Below are positions 14,854-21,945 of a stretch of 64,000 nt of DNA, piece by piece. The DNA is from Bradyrhizobium agreste. Lineage in GTDB: Bacteria; Pseudomonadota; Alphaproteobacteria; Rhizobiales; Xanthobacteraceae. The number at the start of each line of letters is the position of its first letter. Position 1 is the stretch's first letter. The DNA lies in assembly GCF_016031625.1 (NCBI RefSeq), contig NZ_JACCHP010000026.1, positions 124,001 to 188,000 of the forward strand, in the 5' to 3' direction. The position numbers were made by a program, and so were the translations under genes. The notes beneath the pieces were generated by a model. The model was not told the DNA's origin. It did not search any database and worked only from the letters and a program-made list of their open reading frames with translations.

Positions 14854-16911
14854 CTACCGCCACATCCCGCGCATCTTCGCCCCGATGTCGATCTTCGGCC
14901 CCTGCGCCGCGGTGCGCGCGGCGCCTGCCGCTGCCTTCGGCCAGGCGGTGCGCTCGAACAAATAGACCAGGGATTCCGGGATGAAGCGGGTACGCGACGC
15001 GTAGACGTGGCGGTCGCCCCTGGCGGCCTGGCCATGCACGAAGAAGCGCTGCGGCACGACGAGGTGGAGATCGTCCTTGGCGCGCGTCATCGCGACATAG
15101 AGCAGGCGGCGTTCCTCCTCGAGCTCGGCGCTGGTGCCGGCGCCGAGATCGGACGGCATGCAGCCGTCGACGACGTTGAGCACGAACACCGACTTCCATT
15201 CCTGACCCTTGGCGGAGTGGATGGTGGAGAGGATCAGGTAATCCTCGTCACGCAAGGGGGGACCTGATTTGTCGCTCGTCGCATCCGGCGGATCGAGCGT
15301 GAGCTCGGTCAAAAATTTCTCGCGCGAGGCATAGCCGCTCGCGATCTGTTCGAGCTGCATCAGATCGGCGCGGCGCGTCTCGGCATCCTCGTGCATGCGA
15401 TCGAGATGCGGCTCGTACCAGAGCCGCACCCGTTCGAGATCGACGGGCCATTCCGAATTGCGCAAGTTTTCGACCGTGCGGACGAAACAGGTCCAGTTCT
15501 CGCCGGTGCGCGCCGGCCCCGGCAGCCGGCCGAGTGCGGCAAGCGGGTCGGTGCTCTCCGCCATCTGGTCGAGCACGCGCTGCGCGGTCGCAGGTCCAAT
15601 GCCTGGCAGCAGATGCAGGATGCGAAAGCCGGCGACGCGGTCGCGCGGATTTTCGGCGAAGCGCAACAAGGCCAGCACGTCCTTGACATGCGCGGCATCG
15701 AGGAATTTCAGCCCGCCGAATTTCACGAAGGGGATGTTGCGGCGGGTCAGCTCGATCTCCAGCGGACCCGAATGGGAGGAGGTGCGGAACAGCACCGCCT
15801 GGTGCTTGAGCAGCGCGCCTTGCTCGCGGTTCGCCAGCACCGCCTCGACGATGTAGCGCGCCTGGTCGGCCTCGTCGTGCACGGTGACGAGCTGCGGTTT
15901 TTGCCCCGAGGTGCGGTCGGTCCAGAGGTTCTTGGTGAAGCGCTCGCGGGCGAGGCCGATGACGCCGTTCGCCGCCGACAGCACCGCCTGGGTCGAGCGG
16001 TAATTGCGGTCGAGCGTGATCATCTCCGCGCGCGGGGAGAAGCTCTGCGGAAAGTCCAGGATGTTGCGCACCGTGGCGGCGCGAAACGAATAGATCGACT
16101 GCGCGTCGTCGCCGACCACGGTGAGGCCGCGTCCGTCGGGCTTGAGCGCCAGCAGGATCGAGGATTGCAGGCGGTTGGTGTCCTGATATTCGTCGACCAG
16201 CACGTGGTCGAAGCGGCCGCCGATCTCCTCGGCGATCAGCGCGTCGCTCATCATCTGCGACCAGTACAGCAGCAGGTCGTCGTAATCGAGCACGTGCTGG
16301 GCCTGCTTGGCCTCGACGTAGGCGGCGAACAGACCCTTCAGCTCGGCGGCCCAGCCCGCGCACCAGGGATAATGCTGGGCGAGCACCTTCTCGATTTCCA
16401 TCTCGGCATTGACGCAGCGGGAATAGATCGACAGGCAAGTGCCCTTGGCGGGGAAGCGGCTCTCAGTCTTCGACAGGCCGCGCTCGTGCCGAACCAGGTT
16501 CATCAGGTCGGCAGAATCCTCGCGGTCGTGGATGGTGAAGGCGGGATCGACGCCGATCCGCTCGGCATATTCGCGCAGGAGCCGCGCGCCGATGCCATGG
16601 AAGGTGCCGGCCCAGGTCAGCGCATCGCGCATGATCGCGGCGTTGTTCTCGCCCAGCACCTTGCGCGCGATGCGCTCGACCCGGCCGGCCATCTCCGCGG
16701 CCGCGCGGCGGGAGAACGTCATCAGCAGGATACGGCGGGGATCGCTGCCTGCGACGATCAGATGCGCGACGCGATGGGCCAGGGTGTTGGTCTTGCCGGA
16801 GCCCGCACCGGCGATGACGAGCAGGGGGGCGCCCACGGTCGAACCCTCGGCCACGCCATGCTCCACGGCGCGGCGCTGCTCCGCATTGAGCGTGTCCAGA
16901 TATGTCGCCAC
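14854..16911 (-). CDS. UvrD/Rep-family ATP-dependent DNA helicase (superfamily 1)
   Basis: 685 aa from the GTG at 16911; an ATG 17 codons upstream is the alternative, but the preceding residues do not resemble the family. Walker A AGAGSGKT (residues 34-41), motif Ia, Walker B VDEYQDTN, motif III VVGDDAQSIYSFR, motif IV YRSTQ, motif V TIHSAKGQEW and motif VI VAMTRAKDDLH are all present, so it should be an active 3'-5' helicase acting in DNA repair. It is slightly short and lacks the long C-terminal tail of UvrD that binds UvrB or RNA polymerase, so it may be a second, PcrA/Rep-like paralogue. Confidence 0.92.
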   Translation of the reverse strand: MATYLDTLNAEQRRAVEHGVAEGSTVGAPLLVIAGAGSGKTNTLAHRVAHLIVAGSDPRRILLMTFSRRAAAEMAGRVERIARKVLGENNAAIMRDALTWAGTFHGIGARLLREYAERIGVDPAFTIHDREDSADLMNLVRHERGLSKTESRFPAKGTCLSIYSRCVNAEMEIEKVLAQHYPWCAGWAAELKGLFAAYVEAKQAQHVLDYDDLLLYWSQMMSDALIAEEIGGRFDHVLVDEYQDTNRLQSSILLALKPDGRGLTVVGDDAQSIYSFRAATVRNILDFPQSFSPRAEMITLDRNYRSTQAVLSAANGVIGLARERFTKNLWTDRTSGQKPQLVTVHDEADQARYIVEAVLANREQGALLKHQAVLFRTSSHSGPLEIELTRRNIPFVKFGGLKFLDAAHVKDVLALLRFAENPRDRVAGFRILHLLPGIGPATAQRVLDQMAESTDPLAALGRLPGPARTGENWTCFVRTVENLRNSEWPVDLERVRLWYEPHLDRMHEDAETRRADLMQLEQIASGYASREKFLTELTLDPPDATSDKSGPPLRDEDYLILSTIHSAKGQEWKSVFVLNVVDGCMPSDLGAGTSAELEEERRLLYVAMTRAKDDLHLVVPQRFFVHGQAARGDRHVYASRTRFIPESLVYLFERTAWPKAAAGAARTAAQGPKIDIGAKMRGMWR

Positions 16912-17008
16912 GAATCGCCCCGGTGAAAGGGACAGACTCGGCGATCCCGGCGCGAATCGCAATGCGGCTGGACGGAACTGGAATTAGGATTTAGGGGAAG
17001 ACGGCCCT

Positions 17009-17623
17009 TTGGTTCCAGCACCCCACGGCGAAATGACCGAGCTCACGCCCGACCAATTCGAGATGCGGCGTCTGGAGTCGCTCAGCAACACCATTTTCGG
17101 CGTCGCCATGACGCTGCTGGCCTACGATCTGCCGAGAGCGGCGGTGTTCACCAGCGCCCCTGGCTGGAGCGAGCTCGCCCAGGTCTATTCCGGCAAGCTG
17201 GCCGGGCTGGCGCTGAGCTTCATCATTGCCGGCGTGTTCTGGATCAGCCATCACCGCCGGCTGGCGCGCCAGCCGATCGGCAGCCGCGGCGACGTGATCC
17301 TCAACCTGTTCTTCCTGCTCTCGATCGTGCTGCTGCCGGTTACCAACGGCCTCTACACCAATTAGGGCACGAGCAACGCCGTCGCCGTCCTCTACGGCTT
17401 GCATCTGACCGCGATCGCGGGCCTCAACGCCTGGCTGTGGTGGACGATCCTCGGCGGCTGGCGCACCGAAATCATGGCCTCGCTGTTTCCGCTGCTGGTG
17501 TTCATCCCGGGCACGATCGTCGCGGCGTTCGCGCCGCAGGTCGCACCCTTCCTGTGGTTCATCGCTTTCGGCGGCATCGTGATCCGGCGCTTCCTTCCGA
17601 ACCGGACCGGGCCGGGCGCCTAG
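17009..17623 (+). pseudogene. TMEM175-type (DUF1211) potassium channel, interrupted by an in-frame amber codon
   Basis: The frame runs from a TTG at 17009 (ATG alternative at 17033) to TAG at 17621-17623, but a TAG at 17363-17365 splits it. The N-terminal part has the channel's first-helix signature (SLSNTIFGVAMTLLAYDL, where the family usually has FSD...D) and two more helices. After the stop the same frame continues with the expected later helices (NAVAVLYGLHLTAIAGLNAW, LFPLLVFIPGTIVAAFAPQV). The single changed codon follows NGLYTN and would fit a lost tyrosine codon. Either a fresh pseudogene, a sequencing error, or read-through. It overlaps the convergent YciI gene by 4 bases. Confidence 0.8.
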
Positions 17624-18000
17624 CCGGATGTCGCGCCGAACCCATCGGCCGGCACGTAAAGTTTGACCGGGCGGATCTCGTACACCGCCGTCGGATTGAC
17701 CGCCCGCAGCTTCCGCGCCGCTGCGATCGCCTCCTCCTCGGTGGCGCATTGCATCAAATGGAAGCCGAGAAGCTGCTCCTTGGTCTCGGCAAACGGCCCG
17801 TCCAGCACCATTCCCGCGCCGGGGCCTCGCAAGGTGCGGGCCTTCCGGGTCTCATCCAGCCGGGCCGCCGGTCCAAACTGGCCGCTGGCCCGCAGCGGCG
17901 CCTGAACCTCGATGACTTTGGCGACGACAGCGGCGTCCTGCTCGGGCGTCCAGGACAAGACTTCGTCTTCCACGTGATAGGCCAGGATGGCGTACAGCAT
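17620..18000 (-). CDS. YciI-family (YCII/DGPF domain) protein
   Basis: 126 aa from the ATG at 18000, with GAGGTGA directly upstream. It has the family pattern MLYAILAYH, VIEVQAPLRASGQF, VLDGPFAETKEQLLGF (the DGPF box) and EIRPV at the end. Proteins of this type often accompany ECF sigma factors and are thought to be small-molecule enzymes or sensors; no sigma factor gene is nearby. Its stop overlaps that of the TMEM175 gene. Confidence 0.88.
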   Translation of the reverse strand: MLYAILAYHVEDEVLSWTPEQDAAVVAKVIEVQAPLRASGQFGPAARLDETRKARTLRGPGAGMVLDGPFAETKEQLLGFHLMQCATEEEAIAAARKLRAVNPTAVYEIRPVKLYVPADGFGATSG

Positions 18001-18198
18001 CGTCACCTCGTTTCTTTTCTGCGCAAGTCCCAAGGACGTGGCACCGCAGTCCCTGCCGACACTTCCGAAGCAAAATATTGCGTGGCCGGCAAGCGGCGAA
18101 ACCCTCCTGAAACCCGATTGCGCCCTTGCCATGTGAACGCCGCCGGAACGCCTCGCGACTGATGAACCACGAACAACAAGCTTTTGCTGGAGGCGGCA

Positions 18199-18384
18199 AT
18201 GTCGAGTCACACCACCAAGATCATCTGCGACGCGCGGCGGGCGGGACAGTCGGAGCCGGCCGATCTGCACGACCAAGCCGGGCATCACCGCTATTACGGC
18301 AGCTCGGCCGAGAACGGCGGCGAGCGGATCGTCGAGAGCCGGCGCGGCAAACGACGGCGCGCGTTCAGCATCTTCGGCTTCTGA
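18199..18384 (+). CDS. 61-aa hypothetical protein
   Basis: Starts MSSHTTKIICDARRAGQSEP with GGAGG five bases upstream, and ends with basic RRGKRRRAFSIFGF. Short and polar, without membrane helix. No family recognised; the good ribosome site supports it. Confidence 0.55.
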   Translation: MSSHTTKIICDARRAGQSEPADLHDQAGHHRYYGSSAENGGERIVESRRGKRRRAFSIFGF

Positions 18385-18405
18385 CGCCTTGCGACGAGCC
18401 GGTAT

Positions 18406-18460
18406 CTCGTGTCCCGGACAAGGCGCGCCACGAAAGTGACGCGCCGCAGAGCCGGACCCA
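18406..18460. repeat. GTCCCGGAC-type palindromic repeat
   Basis: Left arm CTCGTGTCCCGGACA, central dyad GGCGCGCCACGAAAGTGACG, right arm CGCAGAGCCGGACCCA. Members of the same family occur at 32946, 33368 (inverted), 33463, 35674 (inverted) and 38176 (as a pair). Confidence 0.7.
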
Positions 18461-18570
18461 GTTGGCGGCAAGCCGCAATTGCGCAATCTTAGGTAACTCA
18501 ACTTCCCTGAGGGACGAACTGAACTCCCTCGCCAACTGACTGGCTCCCGGACCAGGCTTCAAGGAAATCG

Positions 18571-18605
18571 AAAAGAAAAGGCGCGGCGGGAGGCCCCGTC
18601 GCGCC
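18571..18605 (-). terminator. Rho-independent terminator of the short unit
   Basis: On the minus strand GGCGCGACGGG (18605-18595) pairs with CCCGCCGCGCC (18590-18580) with one A-C mismatch and a 4-base loop, followed by TTTTCTTTT (18579-18571). Confidence 0.8.
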
Positions 18606-18665
18606 CGATTTCTTGCTCGCTGGTCCAGGGCTGAGAGCGCCCCGAGGCCAAGCCCTATTCAGAGC

Positions 18666-18710
18666 CTAGCGGGCGATCCCAGCGAGGTGACAGCGCTTGA
18701 GATAAGACAC
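18666..18710 (-). CDS. 14-residue peptide MSYLKRCHLAGIAR
   Basis: GTG start with GGAGG seven bases upstream, TAG at 18668-18666. It is basic, with one Cys and one His. Its start lies inside the possible SD-sequestering stem. No run of one amino acid that would mark a classical attenuator leader. Whether it is made is untested. Confidence 0.4.
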   Translation of the reverse strand: MSYLKRCHLAGIAR

Positions 18711-18746
18711 TGGATCACCTCCTTTCGTTGGTTGCGGGAGGTTTCA

Positions 18747-18775
18747 ATATAGGTTGCATTGCGGCCGCTGTTAAG
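18747..18775 (-). promoter_or_regulatory. Sigma70-type promoter of the short unit
   Basis: Minus strand CTTAAC (18775-18770), 17-base spacer, CTATAT (18752-18747). This matches the rhizobial housekeeping consensus CTTGAC-N17-CTATAT in 11 of 12 positions. Start expected near 18740. Confidence 0.6.
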
Positions 18776-18887
18776 GGCCGGTGAGTCCGGAGGGACCAGA
18801 GCCGGTTTCGCGAGGGGTGGAAGACGCCGGAAAGCGACCCCCTGGGCAGTTGAGACCGCCGTCCGGCCGTGTTAGGGAGCCCGTAAC

Positions 18888-18961
18888 GCGGGTGTAGCTC
18901 AATGGTAGAGCAGCAGCCTTCCAAGCTGAATACGAGGGTTCGATTCCCTTCACCCGCTCCA
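18888..18961 (+). tRNA. tRNA-Gly (anticodon UCC)
   Basis: Acceptor GCGGGTG with CACCCGC, D-arm GCTCAATGGTAGAGC, anticodon loop CTTCCAA (TCC), T-arm GAGGGTTCGATTCCCTT, encoded CCA. Its 3' half is repeated at 19657-19702, so it is the likely integration target of the element next to it. Confidence 0.97.
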
Positions 18962-19060
18962 ATGATTTCAGGCACTTGTCGCGTTGTCAGCTTTCCATTC
19001 GGACAAGCAGGCTGGTGTTCATCCCGATAAAGGCCCCTCTTTGTTTGGTGCGCCCGGCGC

Positions 19061-19474
19061 TTAACCTTGCTTGAAAGAAGCGTCTCTGAAATAGCCGCCG
19101 TCAATTTCGATCAAGTTGCCATTGTCGTCTGATCTCCACGAAACAATGGCGACCTCCACGAAGAGCAGGCTGATGTGACGCTTGAACCGTACGTACTGAG
19201 TAGGAGGCTTGCGCTTGTTAAGATCGCTTATGTAGATCGGGCCCCATCCTTCCTGATCAAGTTCGGCTTTCAATATCGTGTCCGATGACCCCAGCGGGAA
19301 TTTGTCGTTTAGCCTTCTGATCAATTCAGAACGCGCCGCTGCATCGCTGCTGAGCGAGGAAATTCCGGCGGCTAGGTTTGGAAGTGGTCGGTAGAAATGA
19401 AAGAATATCGTCGGCCCGAAGGCGAAGCTGGCGACTATCAATACGACTACCGCAAGAATTCTTAAAATACGCAT
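19061..19474 (-). CDS. Hypothetical membrane-anchored protein in the tRNA-Gly mini-island
   Basis: 137 aa with GGAAGCGAG before the ATG. The N-terminal segment VVVLIVASFAFGPTIFFHF is one membrane helix or signal anchor; the rest is polar with no recognised domain. It is the only gene between tRNA-Gly and the duplicated tRNA 3' end, and its base composition is visibly more A/T-rich than its neighbours, as expected for imported DNA. Confidence 0.65.
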   Translation of the reverse strand: MRILRILAVVVLIVASFAFGPTIFFHFYRPLPNLAAGISSLSSDAAARSELIRRLNDKFPLGSSDTILKAELDQEGWGPIYISDLNKRKPPTQYVRFKRHISLLFVEVAIVSWRSDDNGNLIEIDGGYFRDASFKQG

Positions 19475-19656
19475 GGCTCGCTTCCGCTATGCAAAACGGA
19501 TTGGCAGGCTATGGTACGAGTTGCGCCGCCGATGGGCAATCTACGAATAAGGGGCGCTGATCGGGTTCGGATAGGCCCGAAAAGTTATTGAGGTTCAGAG
19601 GCGTCTGAAGCTGCATTTTGTCCGAACAGGCATTGAAAATGCTGAGAGTTCGACAC

Positions 19657-19702
19657 CCTTCCAAGCTGATACGAGGGTTCGATTCCCTTCACCCGCTCCA
19701 AT
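19657..19702 (+). repeat. Duplicated 3' end of tRNA-Gly (candidate attachment site)
   Basis: 46 bases from CCTTCCAAGCTGA to CCCGCTCCAAT repeat tRNA-Gly positions 18917-18963 with one missing base (a lost A after CTGA). The duplication lies 740 bp away in the same orientation, the layout of attL and attR around a tRNA-integrated element. No integrase is left inside. Confidence 0.75.
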
Positions 19703-19941
19703 CGGAAGTATCCGCCCGAAGAGTAAGCGCGGGCCCCTGTTCCATCTTCTCGAGGATCCCGGCTTTCCTCCGCTCCACGCCTTGTGCTCCTGCGCAAGTA
19801 CGGACGATCAGAAACATTAAAAATGGCCGCCGTCCGGAACGTCCGTGGCGGTCGTCGGTTGGTTATTCAGTGAGCGATCGATGAAATGGCGAAGCCAGAG
19901 CGAAAGCTGCGGATAAACCAAATCAAAGGTTCGTTCACAAG

Positions 19942-19980
19942 CCCCGTCAGGTTACCTCGGTAACCGGCGGGGTCCTTGTT
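19942..19980 (+). terminator. Candidate terminator hairpin
   Basis: CCCCG (19942-19946) with CGGGG (19968-19972) enclose the perfect dyad GGTTACC-TC-GGTAACC; the sequence then continues TCCTTGTTTTG. No gene on the + strand ends just before it, so it may belong to an unseen transcript. Confidence 0.4.
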
Positions 19981-20015
19981 TTGAAAACCTTGTTTTGAAG
20001 ACCTTGCTTTGAAGA
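19974..20015. repeat. Three tandem copies of a 14-bp unit
   Basis: CCTTGTTTTGAAAA (19974-19987), CCTTGTTTTGAAGA (19988-20001) and CCTTGCTTTGAAGA (20002-20015), with no spacers. Directly follows the hairpin. Confidence 0.8.
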
Positions 20016-20181
20016 TGGCACCCATTGCGATTTGCGTAGGGAAGAACCTCGGCAGTTCCTGGAATAAATACATTCAAGTTCCGCGACGAAAAAGCCAAGC
20101 GCAACTGTCCGGTTTCACGCGTGCTTGCGGATATCCGAAGTCGCGTGGCCGTCAGCAAGGACTCACCAGCGACGTTCCAAG

Positions 20182-20672
20182 TCAGGCTGCCAGAGCGTCG
20201 AGATTGACTTCGCCCTTCGCGAGCGTCGTCAGCATGGTGTCGGTTGCCTTCTCCTCCTCCAGGCTGTCGTGCAGGAGGTTCTGGTCCTCCCTGAACTCGA
20301 GCTGCCCGGCAAGAGCGGCTGCGCTGCCATAAGCGGCAATCTCGTAATGTTCCAGCTTCTGGGCCGAGGCGATCATCGCAGCGTCGCGTCATCCTGCGTC
20401 ACCATCTTCATCATCTTCGCGGTCTCTTCGATCAACGATTCCACGGCCTGATCGGTGTGCACGCGCGCATCTGCGCCGTGCCTCCGCAGGATGTTCTGAA
20501 GCCGTTGAGCTTGTTGCACCGTCTCTTGCTGATGCTCGGCCAGGGCAAGTTTCAGGGAGGGATGCACCGCCACGTCGGCCATTCGTTTGAGTGCATCACT
20601 CAGCTGATCCTCCATGCTGACGAGTTCCTGCAGCTCGGCGATGTAAAGGTCTTTGAAGTTGTCGATCTTCAT
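20182..20672 (-). pseudogene. Frameshifted DUF892 (YciE/YciF, ferritin-like) gene
   Basis: First part 20373-20672: 99 codons beginning MKIDNFKDLYIAELQELVSM, the standard start of DUF892 proteins. Second part 20182-20376: 64 codons, MIASAQKLEHYEIAAYGSAA to the end DALAA, the standard second half. Between them the expected GDDLRDAAM stretch is broken: after QDD four bases appear to be missing and the first frame ends in a TGA that overlaps an ATG (ATGA). Together they make one four-helix ferritin-like protein linked to stress responses. Either a damaged gene or two coupled halves. Confidence 0.8.
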
Positions 20673-20869
20673 GATGTCCGTCCATGGCTTGGTTTGGGAT
20701 GACCCGAGTTCCGGATTTGGCGGTCAACCGCTTATCCGCGAGACTGTTCCTTGCCAGTCGGAGCGCAAAAGACATTTGAGCTCGGAGCGAGGGAAACAGA
20801 GAAGAAATTAGGAACAGGGAGACGGAGCCGTGCTTGCAGCATCAGGCAGGGCTCGCGAGCGATACCGCC

Positions 20870-21394
20870 ATGAACCATCTCGAAAACGCTCCCTTCGACG
20901 AAAGCGCGCCCTTCGACAATGTCCAGGACCAACTCGGTGACCGTGGCTACTTCGTAGCCCCGCTCGACGATCTCATCACATGGGCGCGATCGGGGTCTCT
21001 GATGTGGATGACCTTCGGCCTCGCGTGCTGTGCGATCGAGCAGATGCAGGTGTCGATGCCACGATACGACATCGAGCGGTTTGGCGCGGCTCCTCGCGCA
21101 TCGCCCAGGCAATCCGACGTCATGATCGTCTCGGGTACGCTCTGCAACAAGATGGCACCAGCCTTGCGCAAGGTCTATGACCAGATGCCGGAGCCGCGCT
21201 ACGTCATCTCGATGGGATCGTGCGCAAACGGGGGCGGCTACTACCACTATTCGTACTCGGTCGTGCGCGGCTGTGATCGTATCGTGCCCGTCGACATCTA
21301 TGTGCCCGGCTGTCCTCCGACGGCTGAAGCCCTGCTTTACGGACTCGTGCTCCTTCAGAAGAAGATTCGGCGCACCGGAACGATCGAGCGGTGA
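20870..21394 (+). CDS. nuoB: Stand-alone NADH-quinone oxidoreductase subunit B (NuoB) paralogue
   Basis: 174 aa from the ATG at 20870; a TTG at 20834 with GGAG upstream is an alternative. The N2-cluster cysteines are kept: LACCAIEQM, SMGSCANGGG and VPGCPPTAEALLYG. The sequence is otherwise a typical complex I 20-kDa subunit, but the usual motif CAVEMM reads CAIEQM here. No nuoA, nuoC or other complex I gene is in the window, so this is an extra copy outside an operon. Confidence 0.92.
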   Translation: MNHLENAPFDESAPFDNVQDQLGDRGYFVAPLDDLITWARSGSLMWMTFGLACCAIEQMQVSMPRYDIERFGAAPRASPRQSDVMIVSGTLCNKMAPALRKVYDQMPEPRYVISMGSCANGGGYYHYSYSVVRGCDRIVPVDIYVPGCPPTAEALLYGLVLLQKKIRRTGTIER

Positions 21395-21480
21395 CCCGAT
21401 GAGGTGTCGGCCCCGGGGAAGGGGTCTGAGGAACCATCACTGCGAGCGCGAGTTGGCCGGTCGGGCGGGGCGAAAGCCAC

Positions 21481-21945
21481 ATGAGGCCAACCGTGCAAGA
21501 CGACGTGCACGTACGCTCCACCGCGCAGATCGCGGGTCATCCGATTCATCCGATGCTGGTGCCGATCCCGATCACGTGTTTTGTCGGGGCGCTGCTGACC
21601 GACATCGCCTATGTCGCCAGCGCCGAGATCATGTGGGCGAACTTTTCCGCCTGGCTGCTGCTCGCCGGCGTCATGTTGGGCGTGCTGGCGGCGATCGCGG
21701 GCCTGACCGATTTCCTCGGCAGCCGGCTGGTGCGGGCGCAGGCGCCGGCCTGGCCGCATCTGATCGGCAATGCCGTGGCGCTGATCCTCGCGATCTTCAA
21801 CCTGATGATCCACATGCGCGATGCCTGGACCTCGGTGTGGCCGAGCGGGCTGATTCTGTCCGCGCTCACCGTGCTGATCCTGCCGATCACCGGCTGGCTC
21901 GGCTGGGCTCTGGTCTATCGCCACGGCGTGGGAGTTGCGCGATGA
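21481..21945 (+). CDS. DUF2231 membrane protein
   Basis: 154 aa with four membrane helices and the family opening AGHPIHPMLVPIPI. The histidines in GHPIHP and the conserved TDFLGSR loop suggest a small integral redox or metal-related protein, but no activity is known. The stop overlaps the start of the sugar dehydrogenase gene (ATGA), so the pair is translated together. Confidence 0.88.
   Translation: MRPTVQDDVHVRSTAQIAGHPIHPMLVPIPITCFVGALLTDIAYVASAEIMWANFSAWLLLAGVMLGVLAAIAGLTDFLGSRLVRAQAPAWPHLIGNAVALILAIFNLMIHMRDAWTSVWPSGLILSALTVLILPITGWLGWALVYRHGVGVAR

Larger units (their letters stand above)
18571..18740 (-). ncRNA. Predicted about 165-nt short transcript with a 16S-like ribosome site
   Basis: The unit is bounded by a promoter (18747-18775) and a terminator (18571-18605). 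Its leader contains GAAAGGAGGTGATCCAG (18726-18710), which is the exact complement of the 17 nt at the 3' end of bacterial 16S rRNA, far more than a normal Shine-Dalgarno sequence. The GAGGTGA in it can also pair with TCACCTC (minus strand, from 18690 to 18684) inside the transcript, with the GTG start codon in the loop, so the ribosome site may be masked. Between the peptide stop and the terminator lies another hairpin (AGGGCT...AGCCCT). It could be a small mRNA, a leader or a ribosome-binding RNA; I know no named family. Confidence 0.55.
19703..20181. other. Gene-free 480 bases beyond the tRNA-Gly duplication
   Basis: Contains a hairpin and a tandem repeat listed separately. No credible reading frame with a ribosome site was seen. 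The 19475-19656 part is likewise empty. Confidence 0.4.

Noticed and set aside
18710..18726. End of a 16S rRNA gene on the + strand
   Set aside because: Only the last 17 bases match; no 16S body lies upstream, while the minus strand gives a full promoter-leader-terminator unit.
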